64,000 nt of DNA, from contig NC_020054.1 in NCBI RefSeq assembly GCF_000331105.1, positions 3,107,451 through 3,171,450 of the forward strand, read 5' to 3'. Positions within the stretch are counted from its first letter, which is position 1; each line of letters opens with the position of its first letter. Origin of the DNA: Fibrella aestuarina BUZ 2. Lineage in GTDB: Bacteria; Bacteroidota; Bacteroidia; Cytophagales; Spirosomataceae. The notes under the pieces were generated by a model. The model ran no database searches and was not told the origin of the DNA. It saw only the letters and a list, made by a program, of their open reading frames with translations. The position numbers and the translations under genes are program-made. Shown piece by piece: positions 8,143 through 16,153 of the stretch.

Positions 8143-8853
8143 ATGCAAGTCATTACCCGCGTTACGGCGCTACTCCTGCTGGCTGGCTTTTTGAGCTGCC
8201 AGACCAAAACCGATACGGCTACCCAAACCACCACGGCCACCGATTCTACGGGGACCACCGCCTCAACGGCTTCGACCAAAAAAGTAATTGTTTTCTTCGG
8301 GAACAGCCTGGCTGCCGGGTATGGCCTCGACAACACCGCCGACGCCTTCCCGAACCGGATTGGCGCGCGGATCGACTCGTTGGGCTTGCCCTACCGGGTG
8401 GTCAACGCCGGACTAAGCGGCGAAACCACCGCCGGTGGCCGTAGCCGCGTAGGCTGGATTCTGCGGCAGGCCGGACGTGGCACCGCCGTCGACGTTTTCG
8501 TGCTCGAACTGGGCGGCAACGATGGCCTGCGCGGCATTCCGCTCAAGTCGTCGCGGGAGAACTTGCAGGCCATTATCGATACCGTCCGGCTACAAAACCC
8601 GCAGGCCCGGGTCGTGATTGCCGGGATGCAGATTCCGCCCAACCTGGGCCGTACCTACACCACCGAATTCCGCGAGCTGTTCAAAGAGCTGGCGACCAAA
8701 AACAAGGCCGTGCTGATTCCCTTTCTGCTCGAAGGAGTGGGCGGTAACCCCAAACTGAATCAGCCCGATGGTATTCACCCCAACGTACAGGGCCACCGCA
8801 TCGTGGCTGAAACCGTCTGGCAGGTGATTGGCCCCATGCTCCAGGCGAGCTAA
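8143..8853 (+). CDS. TesA-like SGNH/GDSL arylesterase lipoprotein
   Basis: The product is a 236-residue SGNH hydrolase. A lipoprotein signal precedes C19 (LLLLAGFLSC), followed by a Thr/Ser-rich linker (residues 21-45). SGNH blocks are FFGNSLAAGYGLD (catalytic S55), the Gly in NAGLSGETTAGG, the Asn in LELGGNDGLRG, and DGIHPNVQGH with the Asp-His pair. Block I reads GNS instead of the usual GDS. ATG at 8143 is chosen because the lipobox follows at the right distance; the frame is open from 8119. E. coli TesA is a periplasmic thioesterase/lysophospholipase encoded next to ybbAP, a context echoed here. Natural substrate unknown. Confidence 0.85.
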   Translation: MQVITRVTALLLLAGFLSCQTKTDTATQTTTATDSTGTTASTASTKKVIVFFGNSLAAGYGLDNTADAFPNRIGARIDSLGLPYRVVNAGLSGETTAGGRSRVGWILRQAGRGTAVDVFVLELGGNDGLRGIPLKSSRENLQAIIDTVRLQNPQARVVIAGMQIPPNLGRTYTTEFRELFKELATKNKAVLIPFLLEGVGGNPKLNQPDGIHPNVQGHRIVAETVWQVIGPMLQAS

Positions 8854-9005
8854 GGAAATTGGGAGCCGTGGCGTAGGGCTAATGCCCTGCCCGTCGACTT
8901 GGCGTCAGCTATACGCCCGCATTTATAATGCGCATGGCTAGTGATGCTCGCTTCACAATAAAATGAGGGAAAAACAGTACCCTTATTAGTATCCCTTCGG
9001 TCCTC

Positions 9006-10571
9006 ATGCAAAAGCTATTCATTACCCTACTCGGCCTGTTTGTGGGCGGGCAAGCCGTATTGGCTCAGTCTACGTCGCCCGATTACCGGCCGCAGTACCA
9101 TTTTACACCGCCTCAAAACTGGATCAACGACCCCAATGGCTTGGTCTATTACGACGGCGAATACCATTTGTTTTACCAACATAACCCGTTCGGCAACGAA
9201 TGGGGACATATGAGCTGGGGGCATGCCGTCAGTCCCGATCTGCTGCACTGGGAGCACCTGCCCGTAGCGATTCCCGAGTTTACCAACCCCGACACCAAAG
9301 CGCAGACGGCCATTTTTTCGGGCAGTTCGATGATTGATAAAGGTAACAAAAACGGCCTCTGCCCAACCGGCACCAAAGACTGCATGATCGCGGTGTATAC
9401 CGGCAATGTGACGAAGGGCGATCAGCAACTGGCGCAGTACCAGAATCTGGCCTACAGCGCCGACAAGGGACGTACCTGGACGCAGTACGCCAAGAACCCC
9501 ATCGTCGACATTGGCAGCAAGGAGTTTCGTGACCCAAACGTGTTCTGGTATGCGCCGCAGCAGAAATGGGTGATGGCCACCGTGAAGGCCACCGAGCACC
9601 GGGTCGCGCTGTACGAGTCGAAAGACCTGAAAAACTGGCAGTTCATGAGCCATTTCGGGAACGTGGGCGATACCACCAAGGTATGGGAATGCCCCGCGCT
9701 GATGCCGGTACCCATTCAGAACGAAAAAGGCAAAAGCCGCTGGGTGCTGTTCATCTCGGCGGGCCATCCGCAGGCCGATTACGTGGGCATGCAATACTTT
9801 GTGGGTACGTTCAACGGCAAAGAGTTCAAGCTCGACCCGGCTAACCCCCGGCCCATTGCGCCCAGCGTCATGAACGTGGTCGATTGGGGAAAAGACTATT
9901 ACGCAGCGATTCAATACAACAACCTGCCGACCGAACAACGCGGCCCGGTGATGATTGGCTGGCTCAACAACTGGGCCTACGCTAACCACCTGCCCACTAC
10001 GCCGTTCAAGGGAGCGATGTCGCTGCCCCGGCAAATCAGCCTGAAGCGAACCCGGACGGGCCTTCAACTGATTCAGCAGCCCATCGAGGGCGTGACGCGC
10101 CTGCGCGGCGACCGGCGGATTCAGAAGATTCTGCGCCTGACCAACCAGAGCCAGCCGCTCGATCAAACGACGAGCAATGCCTACGAACTGGAACTGGAAA
10201 TTGTACCCGGCGCGGCCAAAACCGTGGGGCTGAAACTGGCCAAAGGGCCCAAGTCAGAAACCATCCTGCAATACACCGACGGTCTGTTGCAACTGGATCG
10301 CCGCCGCTCGGGTAACGTGTCGTTCGATAAACGATTCCCAAGCATTGAAGAAGCCCCGGTCGCCTTGCAGAATGGTGTGCTTAAGCTGCGCATCTTCATC
10401 GACAAGTCGATCATCGAAGTGTTTGCCAACAACGGCGAACGCGTCATTACGGATCAGATTTTCCCCAATCCGGCCACCGGCGACACACCCTCGGGCGGCA
10501 TTGAGCTCTTTGTCGATGGGGGCAGCGCCGTGTTCAGAAACATCACCCGTTGGACGTACAAGAAGCCGTGA
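9006..10571 (+). CDS. glycoside hydrolase family 32 (levanase/fructan beta-fructosidase)
   Basis: The product is a 521-residue secreted enzyme with signal peptide ending at A20. The GH32 signature is complete: WINDPNG with nucleophile D42, FRDPNV with transition-state stabiliser D176, and WECPAL with acid/base E228. The five-bladed propeller spans residues about 28-345 and a C-terminal beta-sandwich follows (residues about 370-520, including IDKSIIEVFANNGERVITDQIFP). It hydrolyses beta-fructosyl linkages in levan, inulin or sucrose; which one cannot be told from sequence alone. The gene is convergent with the GH78 gene and shares a hairpin with it. Confidence 0.93.
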   Translation: MQKLFITLLGLFVGGQAVLAQSTSPDYRPQYHFTPPQNWINDPNGLVYYDGEYHLFYQHNPFGNEWGHMSWGHAVSPDLLHWEHLPVAIPEFTNPDTKAQTAIFSGSSMIDKGNKNGLCPTGTKDCMIAVYTGNVTKGDQQLAQYQNLAYSADKGRTWTQYAKNPIVDIGSKEFRDPNVFWYAPQQKWVMATVKATEHRVALYESKDLKNWQFMSHFGNVGDTTKVWECPALMPVPIQNEKGKSRWVLFISAGHPQADYVGMQYFVGTFNGKEFKLDPANPRPIAPSVMNVVDWGKDYYAAIQYNNLPTEQRGPVMIGWLNNWAYANHLPTTPFKGAMSLPRQISLKRTRTGLQLIQQPIEGVTRLRGDRRIQKILRLTNQSQPLDQTTSNAYELELEIVPGAAKTVGLKLAKGPKSETILQYTDGLLQLDRRRSGNVSFDKRFPSIEEAPVALQNGVLKLRIFIDKSIIEVFANNGERVITDQIFPNPATGDTPSGGIELFVDGGSAVFRNITRWTYKKP

Positions 10572-10573
10572 AG

Positions 10574-10633
10574 TAGTCCAATGTTCAAGGTCCAATGTCC
10601 AAGTCTTAACGTTGGACCTTGAACATTGGACTA
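10574..10633. terminator. long perfect hairpin between convergent GH32 and GH78 genes
   Basis: Perfect 22-base arms at 10574-10595 and 10612-10633 enclose a 16-base loop. The right arm contains the GH78 stop codon. The arms are built from TCCAATGT / AAGGTCCAA units also echoed at 15626-15659. It probably serves as a bidirectional transcription end. Confidence 0.6.
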
Positions 10634-13039
10634 CAAACTAACCTCCTGCTTGCCGGGTACCAGGTTCAGGCTGCGGCCCTGCCAGCGGAGGGTGCCGCGC
10701 AGACCGGGCGGGAGGGTTACGTTGCCTCGTAGCGTGCCGGTCGGGGTTTTCTCAAATCGGACCGAAATATCGCCGCTGGGGTGGGGGAGGGTGCCTTCGG
10801 CGCTCGCCAACGTACCCAGATAGGGCTCAATCTTCACCGACCGGAAACCAGGCTCGGCGGGATTGATCCCGCAGACCGTCGACAGGAATTCGTAAACGGG
10901 CGAGGCACTCCAGGCGTGGCAGTCGGAGCGGGTCGGTTCGGGGTTCTCGGCGAAGGTGGTCAGGCCGTTGGCGATCATCGTGTGCCAGGGCTGTAGCTGC
11001 GGGATAAACTCGTCGCCCAGGCCGTTCTTCTTCAGCGCCTGAAACAGGTAGAATTTGAAGTAATAAGTGGCGGGTCGGAGGCTATCTGTGGGGGCGCTGG
11101 CGAGTACTTTCTTCAGTACGTCGCGCTGTTGGCCCGCCGGAATGGCGTTGGTCAGTACGGCGAAAATGTTGGCGTGCTGGCTGAATTTGGTCTTCGCGGG
11201 CGTATCGGCCAACAACCCTTTGGCGGGTACCCAACACCGATCCATCACGGCTTTGTTGAGGCGGCGGGCCAGTTCGCGGTAATGCTCGGCGCGTTCGTTG
11301 CGGCCGTAATGGGCAAACAGATCGGCGGCGCGCAGGTACGTATACGCCTGTTGCAGGGTCAGCACGCTCGACCCGCCAAACTTGGCTCCGTCGGGTACGC
11401 CACCCAGTCGCTCGCTTTCGTTCCAGGGCCACGACCAATCGACGAAATTCCACCACATCAGCGGCCCATTGAGGCTGGTCTGGCGGTCGAGGCGGTTTTC
11501 GTGCCAGGTCATAACGGCCTCAATGCCCGCCAGCCGTTCGCTCACGAAGGCGTCGTCGCGGCGGTGCATCCAGTAGTCGTGCACCATGCACACCCAGAAC
11601 AGTGAGAACGTCGGAATCACCTGCGGATCGGCGCAGGGGTAGCGGCTTTGGGTGAGACCGTCGGCGATGCGGCTCTGATCGTAGTCCAGAATGGCGTTGC
11701 GCATGAGCCGGTCGTCGCCCGCTACGTAGAGCGAAATCAAGGCCTGAATGCGGGTGTCACCCACGTATTGCAACTGTTCGTAGTAGGGGCAGTCGTAGTA
11801 GGTTTCGCCCGCGCAGAGCCGCGCCGTGCGCCAGCCCACCTCCCAAACGCGGGCGAGGCTGCTGTCGGACGAGGCGAAGCGACCTTTCTGCTCGAACGGA
11901 TAGCCCGTGAAATCGCCCTGTAGGTTATTGATCGTCAGCGGTTCGTCTTTGGTATCAATAGTTAGTTGCAGGTAGCGGTACGTCCGGAACCAGAGCGGCC
12001 GGAACAATCGCCGCGCTCCGCCATCGGTGATGAACACGTCTTCAATGCCTGCAATCTGCTTGCCCTCGACCTCGTTACGGTTGCCCTTTTGCCGGTTGGC
12101 ATCGAACAGCCCTTCGGCATAGGTCAGCGTCAACGAGGCGCCTTTTCCGGCCGATACCGTCAGCTCGGGGTAGGCGTTGGTCAATGTTTTCTGGTCGAAC
12201 AGAAGCACCGCTCGCGTGTTAGCTGGCACTGTCAGTTCGCTTTTACCCTGCACAAACCCGTCCGGTACGGTCACGCCGGTGGCCCGCCGCACGGCGTTGA
12301 GCCGAATGGGCTGGCTTTCCATCGCGGGAATGGTGCGCGGTAGTAGCGCCCAGTTGCCGTCGGTGCCCATACCCCGCGGTTTGGCCGGAAACCCATAGGG
12401 TTTGGCGGCGGGCCATCGGCTGTCGTCGAAAGTCGGCTGTTCCCAGCCCCACGGATACTGGCCCGCATCGACCCGCTCGCCATCGCCCACAACGATGTAC
12501 GTTCTGAGTTTAGCGCCGTCGACTTTGACGGGCGCGTAGGCGGCATTCTGCATCACTTTCCAGCTCGCGTTCGTATTGACAGCCGCTTCGGCTGGACTGT
12601 CGCCCTGCACCACAAATCCCAGTTGGTAGCTCATCTGCGCCAGCGGGGCCGACTCGGCCAGGTGCCAGACCTGCGCAGCCAGCGTGTTGTTGCCTGCCTG
12701 CAGAAACGGGGCCAGATCGAGCGTTTCGTAGTGCCAGTGCTGCGTATCGCCACGGGCCGGACCCATCGCTACGTACCGACCGTTGACATACAGCCGGTAG
12801 CGGTTATCGGCCGAAACGTGCACAATAAACCGGCCTGGTTTCTGGGGCAGGCTGATGGTCTTGCGGAAATGATAAACGCCGTACTGCCGGGCCAGGGCCG
12901 TGGGGTGCGTGAGCCATTTGGCCTCCCACGGAATCGTTTGCCACGTACCCGGCGATTCGGCTGGCTGCGACGACTGATAGACCGGTTGGGCGTGAAGCGA
13001 CACACCGGTAAGGAACAGGAGTAGGAATACGAGACGCAT
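10631..13039 (-). CDS. glycoside hydrolase family 78, alpha-L-rhamnosidase-like
   Basis: The product is an 802-residue secreted enzyme (signal MRLVFLLLFLTGVSLHA). Domain order fits GH78: N-terminal beta-sandwich with a carbohydrate-binding-like segment (residues 35-140, YRLYVNGRYVAMGPARGD), a second sandwich with LTLTYAEGLFD, then an (alpha/alpha)6 barrel from about 390. The active-site block DCPYYEQLQYVGDTR carries acidic candidates E421 and D428, the variant seen in GH78-related enzymes instead of the QREER form. A C-terminal beta-domain ends with PSGDISVRFEKTPTGTLRGNVTLPPG. It likely removes terminal rhamnose from plant or microbial glycans in the periplasm. Confidence 0.88.
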   Translation of the reverse strand: MRLVFLLLFLTGVSLHAQPVYQSSQPAESPGTWQTIPWEAKWLTHPTALARQYGVYHFRKTISLPQKPGRFIVHVSADNRYRLYVNGRYVAMGPARGDTQHWHYETLDLAPFLQAGNNTLAAQVWHLAESAPLAQMSYQLGFVVQGDSPAEAAVNTNASWKVMQNAAYAPVKVDGAKLRTYIVVGDGERVDAGQYPWGWEQPTFDDSRWPAAKPYGFPAKPRGMGTDGNWALLPRTIPAMESQPIRLNAVRRATGVTVPDGFVQGKSELTVPANTRAVLLFDQKTLTNAYPELTVSAGKGASLTLTYAEGLFDANRQKGNRNEVEGKQIAGIEDVFITDGGARRLFRPLWFRTYRYLQLTIDTKDEPLTINNLQGDFTGYPFEQKGRFASSDSSLARVWEVGWRTARLCAGETYYDCPYYEQLQYVGDTRIQALISLYVAGDDRLMRNAILDYDQSRIADGLTQSRYPCADPQVIPTFSLFWVCMVHDYWMHRRDDAFVSERLAGIEAVMTWHENRLDRQTSLNGPLMWWNFVDWSWPWNESERLGGVPDGAKFGGSSVLTLQQAYTYLRAADLFAHYGRNERAEHYRELARRLNKAVMDRCWVPAKGLLADTPAKTKFSQHANIFAVLTNAIPAGQQRDVLKKVLASAPTDSLRPATYYFKFYLFQALKKNGLGDEFIPQLQPWHTMIANGLTTFAENPEPTRSDCHAWSASPVYEFLSTVCGINPAEPGFRSVKIEPYLGTLASAEGTLPHPSGDISVRFEKTPTGTLRGNVTLPPGLRGTLRWQGRSLNLVPGKQEVSL

Positions 13040-13099
13040 GGACCAAAGATAACAGTCGGTCGGATGCGTTGCTGTTTGTTGGTGTCGGTGTGCCCGGCC

Positions 13100-14944
13100 C
13101 TAGCTGCTTTTCAGTAACCCTTCGGGGACACTGAGCTCGCCGGTTTGGGGGTCGATGAGGCCGTTGCGTTCGTCTTCGATATCGGTGGCCTGCGTGTAGA
13201 TGTCGCCGGCAATGGGTCGGGCGCGGAGTTCCTGCTTAAACTGCCGGATGCGATCCGTGCGGCTGGCCGAGTCGTCCGGGCCACCATAGTTAGCAAAGCC
13301 GAAACCGCCCCACTCACTCACGATCAGTGGCACCTGCTTGCGGAAGAAAAACGGGTCGCCCACCACCAGCGGAAAGGCCGCCGTGGCCTCAAGTTCACCG
13401 TTCACCAGCCGGTCCAGCACATACCGCCAGTGGCCGAGGTCGGGCGTATAAAGGTGGGCCGTGAGCAGATCCGATTTCAGGCGTCCTTCCTGCGAAATAT
13501 GGTGCCAGCCATCGTTGTCGACCACCAGGAACTGCGGATGATGAATCTGCATGTAATGGTAGGTGTCGGTGATATACTGCCGGGTTTCGGGGTTGGTGGC
13601 GATGTCTTCGGCCCCCCAGTCTTCGTTGTACAAACTCCAGATAATCACCGACGGGTGCGTTTCGATCAGCGCCAACATCCGATCCAACTCGGCGCGGTGG
13701 TTCTGTCGGCTTTTTTTGTTGGAACGGTGCGGGCTCGGCACTTCCACCCAAAGCAGCAGCCCCAACTCATCGGCGAGGTTGTAAATGCGTGGATCAATAC
13801 CGGCGATGTGTACCCGCACGAGGTTGCAGCCTACGGCCTGCATGGCGTAGAAGTGGCGCTTCATCTCCTCGTAGGTGGCCTGCCCCGGCTGGTAGAGAAT
13901 CCCATCCAGGTACGTTGCCTGCCCATTGAGGTACACGCAGCAGCCCCGTGCTTCGGCTTTTCGCAGGCCAAAATGGGCTTCAATCTGCGCTTTGTTACCC
14001 TGGCTGTCGATCAGTTGCGCCGTGAGTCGGTACAGGTGCGGATCCTGCGGCGCCCAGAGCCGGGCGTTGGGCAATTCAGCCACGACGCGCTGGTTTTTCT
14101 GGCCAAATTCGAGGTGCAGCGGAAATTCTTCAACGGCGAGCGGGGCGGTGTTGCTGCCATCCTGCTCGTCGATTTGAAGCCGGATCACATAGTCGCCGGG
14201 GTCGTGGATACGCGTAGTCAGGTTGAACCGAACCAGGTTGTCTTCGATGATGCTCACTACCCCCACCCGCGACCGCAGCCGGTTTCGTTCGACGGTTTCG
14301 AGCCATACGCTACGGACCGCGCCGGTGTAGGTCTGGTACCAGATGCCGCCCCGTTTATAGACGCTCGACTCCTGCTTGCCGCGCGGAATGTCGGCGTCCA
14401 TGGTGTCGGCAATCCGCACCGTGAGGCGGTTGGTGGGCTGAAGCAGTTTTTCGCCCAGCTCATACGAAAATGAGGTGTATTCGCCGTAGTGAATCGCTTC
14501 GCCCTCGATGGTCTGGAGGCGTTTGCCGTTGAGCCACACCTGCGTTTCGTAGCCGCAGGCCCCAAAGGTGAGCTGAAACATCGGCAGGGGCGCGTCGCCC
14601 TGGGTACGTTCGGGCAACTGAAACTCACGCTCATACCAGACGACCACCTTATCCTGCCAGCCCAGCGCGGGCCAGCTGGGTACGTTGCCGCCCTCATGCG
14701 CCCGCGCAATGTGCTCTTCAACCGAGCCGGGCCAGTGGGCTATCTGCGAATAGGTGTGGCCCGCCTGCCAGTTCTGCGCCAGCCCTTCGTCGGCCAGGTC
14801 CCACTCGAAATGCCAGTCGCCGTCGAGTAGCAGGTAATTATTGGAACGCAGGACCGCCCGCGGCAGCGGGTTGATCGGGATGGGCGTTTGAGCAGGGGTG
14901 GGGTGGCTTTCGGTGGCGTTGCGGTTGGCAAAGGCTGGTTGCAT
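13100..14944 (-). CDS. glycoside hydrolase family 2 (beta-galactosidase/glucuronidase-like)
   Basis: The product is 614 residues with the usual GH2 order: jelly-roll sugar-binding domain (about 25-220, HWPGSVEEHIA, VWLNGKRL), immunoglobulin-like domain (about 225-330) and TIM barrel (about 335-600). The barrel shows the conserved start NLVRVHIAGIDPRIYNLADELGLLLWVEVP, the acid/base pair N440-E441 in IIWSLYNEDWG, and nucleophile E544 in IVSEWGGFGF. No signal peptide is visible with the ATG at 14944, so a cytoplasmic location or a longer unrecognised start must be considered. Exact specificity is not deducible. It lies upstream of the GH78 gene on the same strand. Confidence 0.88.
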   Translation of the reverse strand: MQPAFANRNATESHPTPAQTPIPINPLPRAVLRSNNYLLLDGDWHFEWDLADEGLAQNWQAGHTYSQIAHWPGSVEEHIARAHEGGNVPSWPALGWQDKVVVWYEREFQLPERTQGDAPLPMFQLTFGACGYETQVWLNGKRLQTIEGEAIHYGEYTSFSYELGEKLLQPTNRLTVRIADTMDADIPRGKQESSVYKRGGIWYQTYTGAVRSVWLETVERNRLRSRVGVVSIIEDNLVRFNLTTRIHDPGDYVIRLQIDEQDGSNTAPLAVEEFPLHLEFGQKNQRVVAELPNARLWAPQDPHLYRLTAQLIDSQGNKAQIEAHFGLRKAEARGCCVYLNGQATYLDGILYQPGQATYEEMKRHFYAMQAVGCNLVRVHIAGIDPRIYNLADELGLLLWVEVPSPHRSNKKSRQNHRAELDRMLALIETHPSVIIWSLYNEDWGAEDIATNPETRQYITDTYHYMQIHHPQFLVVDNDGWHHISQEGRLKSDLLTAHLYTPDLGHWRYVLDRLVNGELEATAAFPLVVGDPFFFRKQVPLIVSEWGGFGFANYGGPDDSASRTDRIRQFKQELRARPIAGDIYTQATDIEDERNGLIDPQTGELSVPEGLLKSS

Positions 14945-14999
14945 CAGTAGAGAGGGGTTACCTCTGCCTAACCCCGTAGCCCCTAATGCGTTTGTGAAT

Positions 15000-15085
15000 A
15001 TGAGCGTAAGGGCGGGGGAGGGGCCGGGATGGCCGGGTTAACGGTGAGCGCTCCCGGCTAACCCGCAACCCCGGCCTCTCCCTGC
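15000..15085. terminator. GC-rich imperfect dyad downstream of the 153-aa membrane-protein gene
   Basis: Between the two minus-strand genes, the segments GGGGAGGGGCCGGG and CCCCGGCCTCTCCC flank a nested pair GCCGGGTTA / TAACCCG. It can form a long imperfect hairpin and plausibly ends transcription of the gene at 15100-15561. No T-run is evident. Confidence 0.4.
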
Positions 15086-15099
15086 CCCAGCCCCGCGCC

Positions 15100-15561
15100 T
15101 TACTTCATTTCCCGCAGGCAAAAGCCGTACATCACGGCGAAGAGGACGCTGAAAAACGCGCCGAACGAGGTGTTGAAACCGGCCAGGCCGACAAAGTAGA
15201 GGGGGAGCGCGATGCCCAGCACGACGCCCGCTACGTAGATGTAGAAACCCACTTTGCGCAGCCGAAACATGAGCACCACACCCACGAGCGTAATGAGTGA
15301 ATACACCAGCTGCGACAGGCTAAGCTGCCGCACGACGCTCGGGTTTTCGGGCGTGGGGTTGTCGGCGTTGGCGCCCCGGTCCTCGTAAAATGCTTTGGGG
15401 TCGGCGCGATCGGCAGCGGGGGCGCTGGCGGGCTGGCGGGAGGTCTGTACCGTATTGGCTACCCGCTCGGGGTCGGCCAGGGCAATACCGCTTTCGATCA
15501 GGCCCCACCCGCAGCTCAGGAAGGAAAACACGCAAAGAATGGTCAGGAACTGAGAACGCAT
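15100..15561 (-). CDS. membrane protein of unknown function
   Basis: The product is a 153-residue protein with an N-terminal hydrophobic segment (MRSQFLTILCVFSFLSCGWG), a polar Ala/Pro/Asp-rich loop (residues about 30-70) and three further membrane helices (about 80-150). ATG at 15561 is preferred over an upstream ATG at 15591, giving a cleaner first helix. The layout (one helix, periplasmic or cytoplasmic loop, three helices) recalls small DUF-type membrane proteins of Cytophagales, but I do not recognise a named family. Neighbours give no functional clue. Confidence 0.55.
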   Translation of the reverse strand: MRSQFLTILCVFSFLSCGWGLIESGIALADPERVANTVQTSRQPASAPAADRADPKAFYEDRGANADNPTPENPSVVRQLSLSQLVYSLITLVGVVLMFRLRKVGFYIYVAGVVLGIALPLYFVGLAGFNTSFGAFFSVLFAVMYGFCLREMK

Positions 15562-15720
15562 GAAGCAGATGAGGTTGATGGCGAATGACAAGAAGGCGGG
15601 GCAATTGGTTTAACAACCAGCTGACGTTGGACTTTGATCGTTTGATCTTGGACTTTGCCCGTTGACGCTTAGCTTTACCCCCAAACAAACGACAATATTA
15701 ACCACAGTTTTGACCCGATT

Positions 15721-16017
15721 ATGACACTTCAGGAACTGACCGACAACATCCGCTCGCGCGTGGCTAACGCCGACTCACTCGATGCCACTGCCAAACTCGT
15801 TACGGATCAGGGGGTTGTTTTCATCAACGCCAAACAGTCGCCGGCTACGGTCTCCAACGACGACGCCCCCGCCGACTGCGAAATGCACGTGAGTGTGAAC
15901 GACCTCGAAAAAATGGGAACGGGCGATCTGAACCCCATGATGGCCTTCATGACCGGCAAGCTCAAAGTAAAAGGCGACATGGGCGTAGCCATGAAGCTGG
16001 GGCAGGTGATGGGGTAG
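15721..16017 (+). CDS. SCP2 sterol-binding domain protein
   Basis: The product is a 98-residue single-domain protein. The sequence LVTDQGVVFINAKQSPATVSND, CEMHVSVNDLEKMGTGDLNPMMAF and KLKVKGDMGVAMKLGQVM match the SCP2 fold, which has a hydrophobic lipid-binding tunnel. In bacteria such stand-alone SCP2 proteins are thought to carry acyl-CoA or other lipids in the cytoplasm; the ligand is unknown. There is no signal peptide. It stands alone upstream of the Tat-exported oxidoreductase, and a 10-base inverted repeat with a long loop (16032-16041 / 16126-16135) separates the two. Confidence 0.85.
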   Translation: MTLQELTDNIRSRVANADSLDATAKLVTDQGVVFINAKQSPATVSNDDAPADCEMHVSVNDLEKMGTGDLNPMMAFMTGKLKVKGDMGVAMKLGQVMG

Positions 16018-16153
16018 ATTGCGGCCCGAACGAGTGAATAAACCAAAGAGTGATTATCTTGTACAGGGAAAAAGTGCATTACTGTCGCTTTGGTAAGGTA
16101 CTTGGTCCCGCCCCCACTCGCTGGCTTATTCACTCATTCACGCTTCAGAACCC

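Noticed and set aside
9027..10166. 379-residue open frame antisense to the GH32 gene
   Set aside because: Shadow of a gene with full GH32 signatures.
13145..14473. 442-residue open frame antisense to the GH2 gene
   Set aside because: The GH2 reading has intact catalytic motifs; the antisense frame has none.
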